From JAJYVT01 sp027339205 (lineage in GTDB: Bacteria > Actinomycetota > Acidimicrobiia > Acidimicrobiales > RAAP-2), in the NCBI GenBank assembly GCA_027339205.1, contig DAHWOV010000074.1:1-5731 (forward strand): DNA of 5,731 bases, written 5' to 3'. This document shows, piece by piece, positions 4,941-5,731 of this stretch. Each line of letters begins with the position of its first letter. Within the stretch, counting starts at the first letter, position 1. A program made the position numbers and the translations under genes. The notes beneath the pieces are model-generated. The model was not told the origin of the DNA and did not search any database. It was given only the letters and a program-made list of their open reading frames with translations.

Positions 4941-4976
4941 GACAATGACCTGGCCGAGCGCGCACCGCCCAGTCTC
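4731..4976. repeat. Long direct repeat, unit 2 (pairs with 1831-2076)
   Basis: This is the gap-free partner of 1831-2076 at offset 2900. On the far side the similarity continues, after a 29-base length difference, into the glycosyltransferase gene (5010 to about 5045). Confidence 0.9.
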
Positions 4977-5731
4977 ACGCACCGTCGGGTTTCCCGGCGA
5001 GCTGCTGGCGCCCTCGCGCCGCGACCTCGACTCCCGCCACCGCGTGCCCGCTCCCCGCACACCCAGCCAGTCGCGCCTCGTGTCGGAGGGCCCGGCCGAG
5101 CCACAGCACGCCGGACAACGCCTCCGGCACCCGCCGCCAGGCCGCGAGGCGCGCCGGCCGCCGCGCTGTGACGCAGACCGGCAGCTCGGCGACGCCGATG
5201 CCGGCTCGTTCGGCACGCACGACGAGCTCGACATCGAACACGCTCCCGCGCGAGCGGCACCTGCGGACAAGCGGCCCGACCTCGGACCGCACGAGCAGCT
5301 TCATCCCATGCGCGTCGCTCGCGCGCATGGCGAGCACCCGACGGCACAGACCGCTGGAGCCCCAGCTGAGCACCCGTCGGGCGAGGGGCCGCCGGTCGAG
5401 CGAGCCGGCGGCCCGCTTCGAGCCGAGCACCACGCCGACTCCCCTGCGATGGACGAGCGCCAGGGCCGCATCGAGGAAGCGAAGGTCGTAGTGGTCGACA
5501 TCGAAACAGCAGATGTGCTCCCCCTTCGCCGACCCGATGCCCGCGGCGAGGGCGAGGCCGTAGTCGGCGTGGCGAAGCTCGAGCACCGACACCTCGGGGT
5601 GGGCCGTTGCGAGCTCGCGGGCGAGAACAGGCGTCGCATCGACCGAGCCGTTCTCGACGATCAGGACCTCGAAAACAAGCGCGCGCGCCGACAGCCCTGC
5701 GACGATCGCCTCGACCGTGCCGACAAGAAGC
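4975..5731 (-). CDS. Glycosyltransferase family 2, dolichyl-phosphate-mannose-synthase-like (5' end beyond the window)
   Basis: 251 C-terminal residues are visible; the N-terminus lies beyond the right edge. Visible landmarks in order: EVLIVENGSVDAT (fragment residues 21-33), the nucleotide-sugar-binding strand with the N-G-S-x-D turn; ADYGLALAAGI (55-65); FDVDHYDLRF with the metal-binding D-x-D (77-79); GSKRAAGSLDRRPLARR (103-119); SDAHGMK (138-144); FDVELVVRA (165-173); and ELPV after it. This order is that of GT-A fold enzymes related to dolichyl/polyprenyl-phosphate mannose synthases, which transfer a sugar from a nucleotide donor to a lipid carrier at the cytoplasmic face of the membrane. 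No membrane segment follows the catalytic domain. The exact sugar and acceptor cannot be read from sequence. The short tail (VAGVEVAARG and onward) is the part duplicated near 2100. It is the most upstream visible gene of the A'-B'-C'-D' operon, 34 nt before A'. Confidence 0.85.
   Translation of the reverse strand, partial: LLVGTVEAIVAGLSARALVFEVLIVENGSVDATPVLARELATAHPEVSVLELRHADYGLALAAGIGSAKGEHICCFDVDHYDLRFLDAALALVHRRGVGVVLGSKRAAGSLDRRPLARRVLSWGSSGLCRRVLAMRASDAHGMKLLVRSEVGPLVRRCRSRGSVFDVELVVRAERAGIGVAELPVCVTARRPARLAAWRRVPEALSGVLWLGRALRHEARLAGCAGSGHAVAGVEVAARGRQQLAGKPDGA

Overview
The window is GC-rich DNA with GTG starts, frequent stop/start overlaps and an RDD membrane protein of the compact form common in high-GC Gram-positive bacteria. 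This suggests an actinomycete-like bacterium, but no phylogenetic marker gene is present, so the assignment is tentative.

Layout, left to right. The 5' part (reverse strand) of an RlaP-type nucleotidyltransferase gene runs off the left edge. Divergent from it is a 239-residue protein (652-1371) whose N-terminus has the spacing of a proteasome/HslV-type Ntn-hydrolase, with serine as the candidate nucleophile. Next, on the reverse strand, comes a degraded small-gene cassette ('copy 1', about 1401-2120): gene A (74 aa), gene B (112 aa, reminiscent of phage small proteins), the 3' half of gene C, and a scrap of the 3' end of a glycosyltransferase gene. A forward gene for an acidic 130-residue protein of unknown function follows (2147-2539), with a strong hairpin after it. 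A gene-poor stretch (about 2540-3090) leads to a promoter-like, AT-richer segment and the RDD membrane protein gene (3214-3720). Converging on it from the right is an apparently intact reverse-strand operon ('copy 2'): glycosyltransferase family 2 (cut by the right edge), A' (74 aa), B' (118 aa, Cys-rich tail), C' (90 aa) and D' (62 aa, Cys-containing). Its four small genes are joined by ATGA, 11-nt and GTGA overlaps.

The most interesting structure is the relation between the two cassettes. They align without gaps at an offset of exactly 2900 bases over A and its leader (1831-2076 against 4731-4976, 17 differences in 246). The gene after A is unrelated in the two copies (B versus B'), and homology resumes in the 3' half of C at only about 79% identity. 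Copy 1 also carries a short piece of the glycosyltransferase 3' end, so the duplicated unit once had the order glycosyltransferase-A-x-C. It looks like a mosaic accessory locus of tiny translationally coupled genes in which the middle gene is exchanged. The function of A, B, B', C and D is not known to me. The nucleotidyltransferase, the Ntn-like protein and the RDD protein show no sequence link to the cassette beyond proximity.
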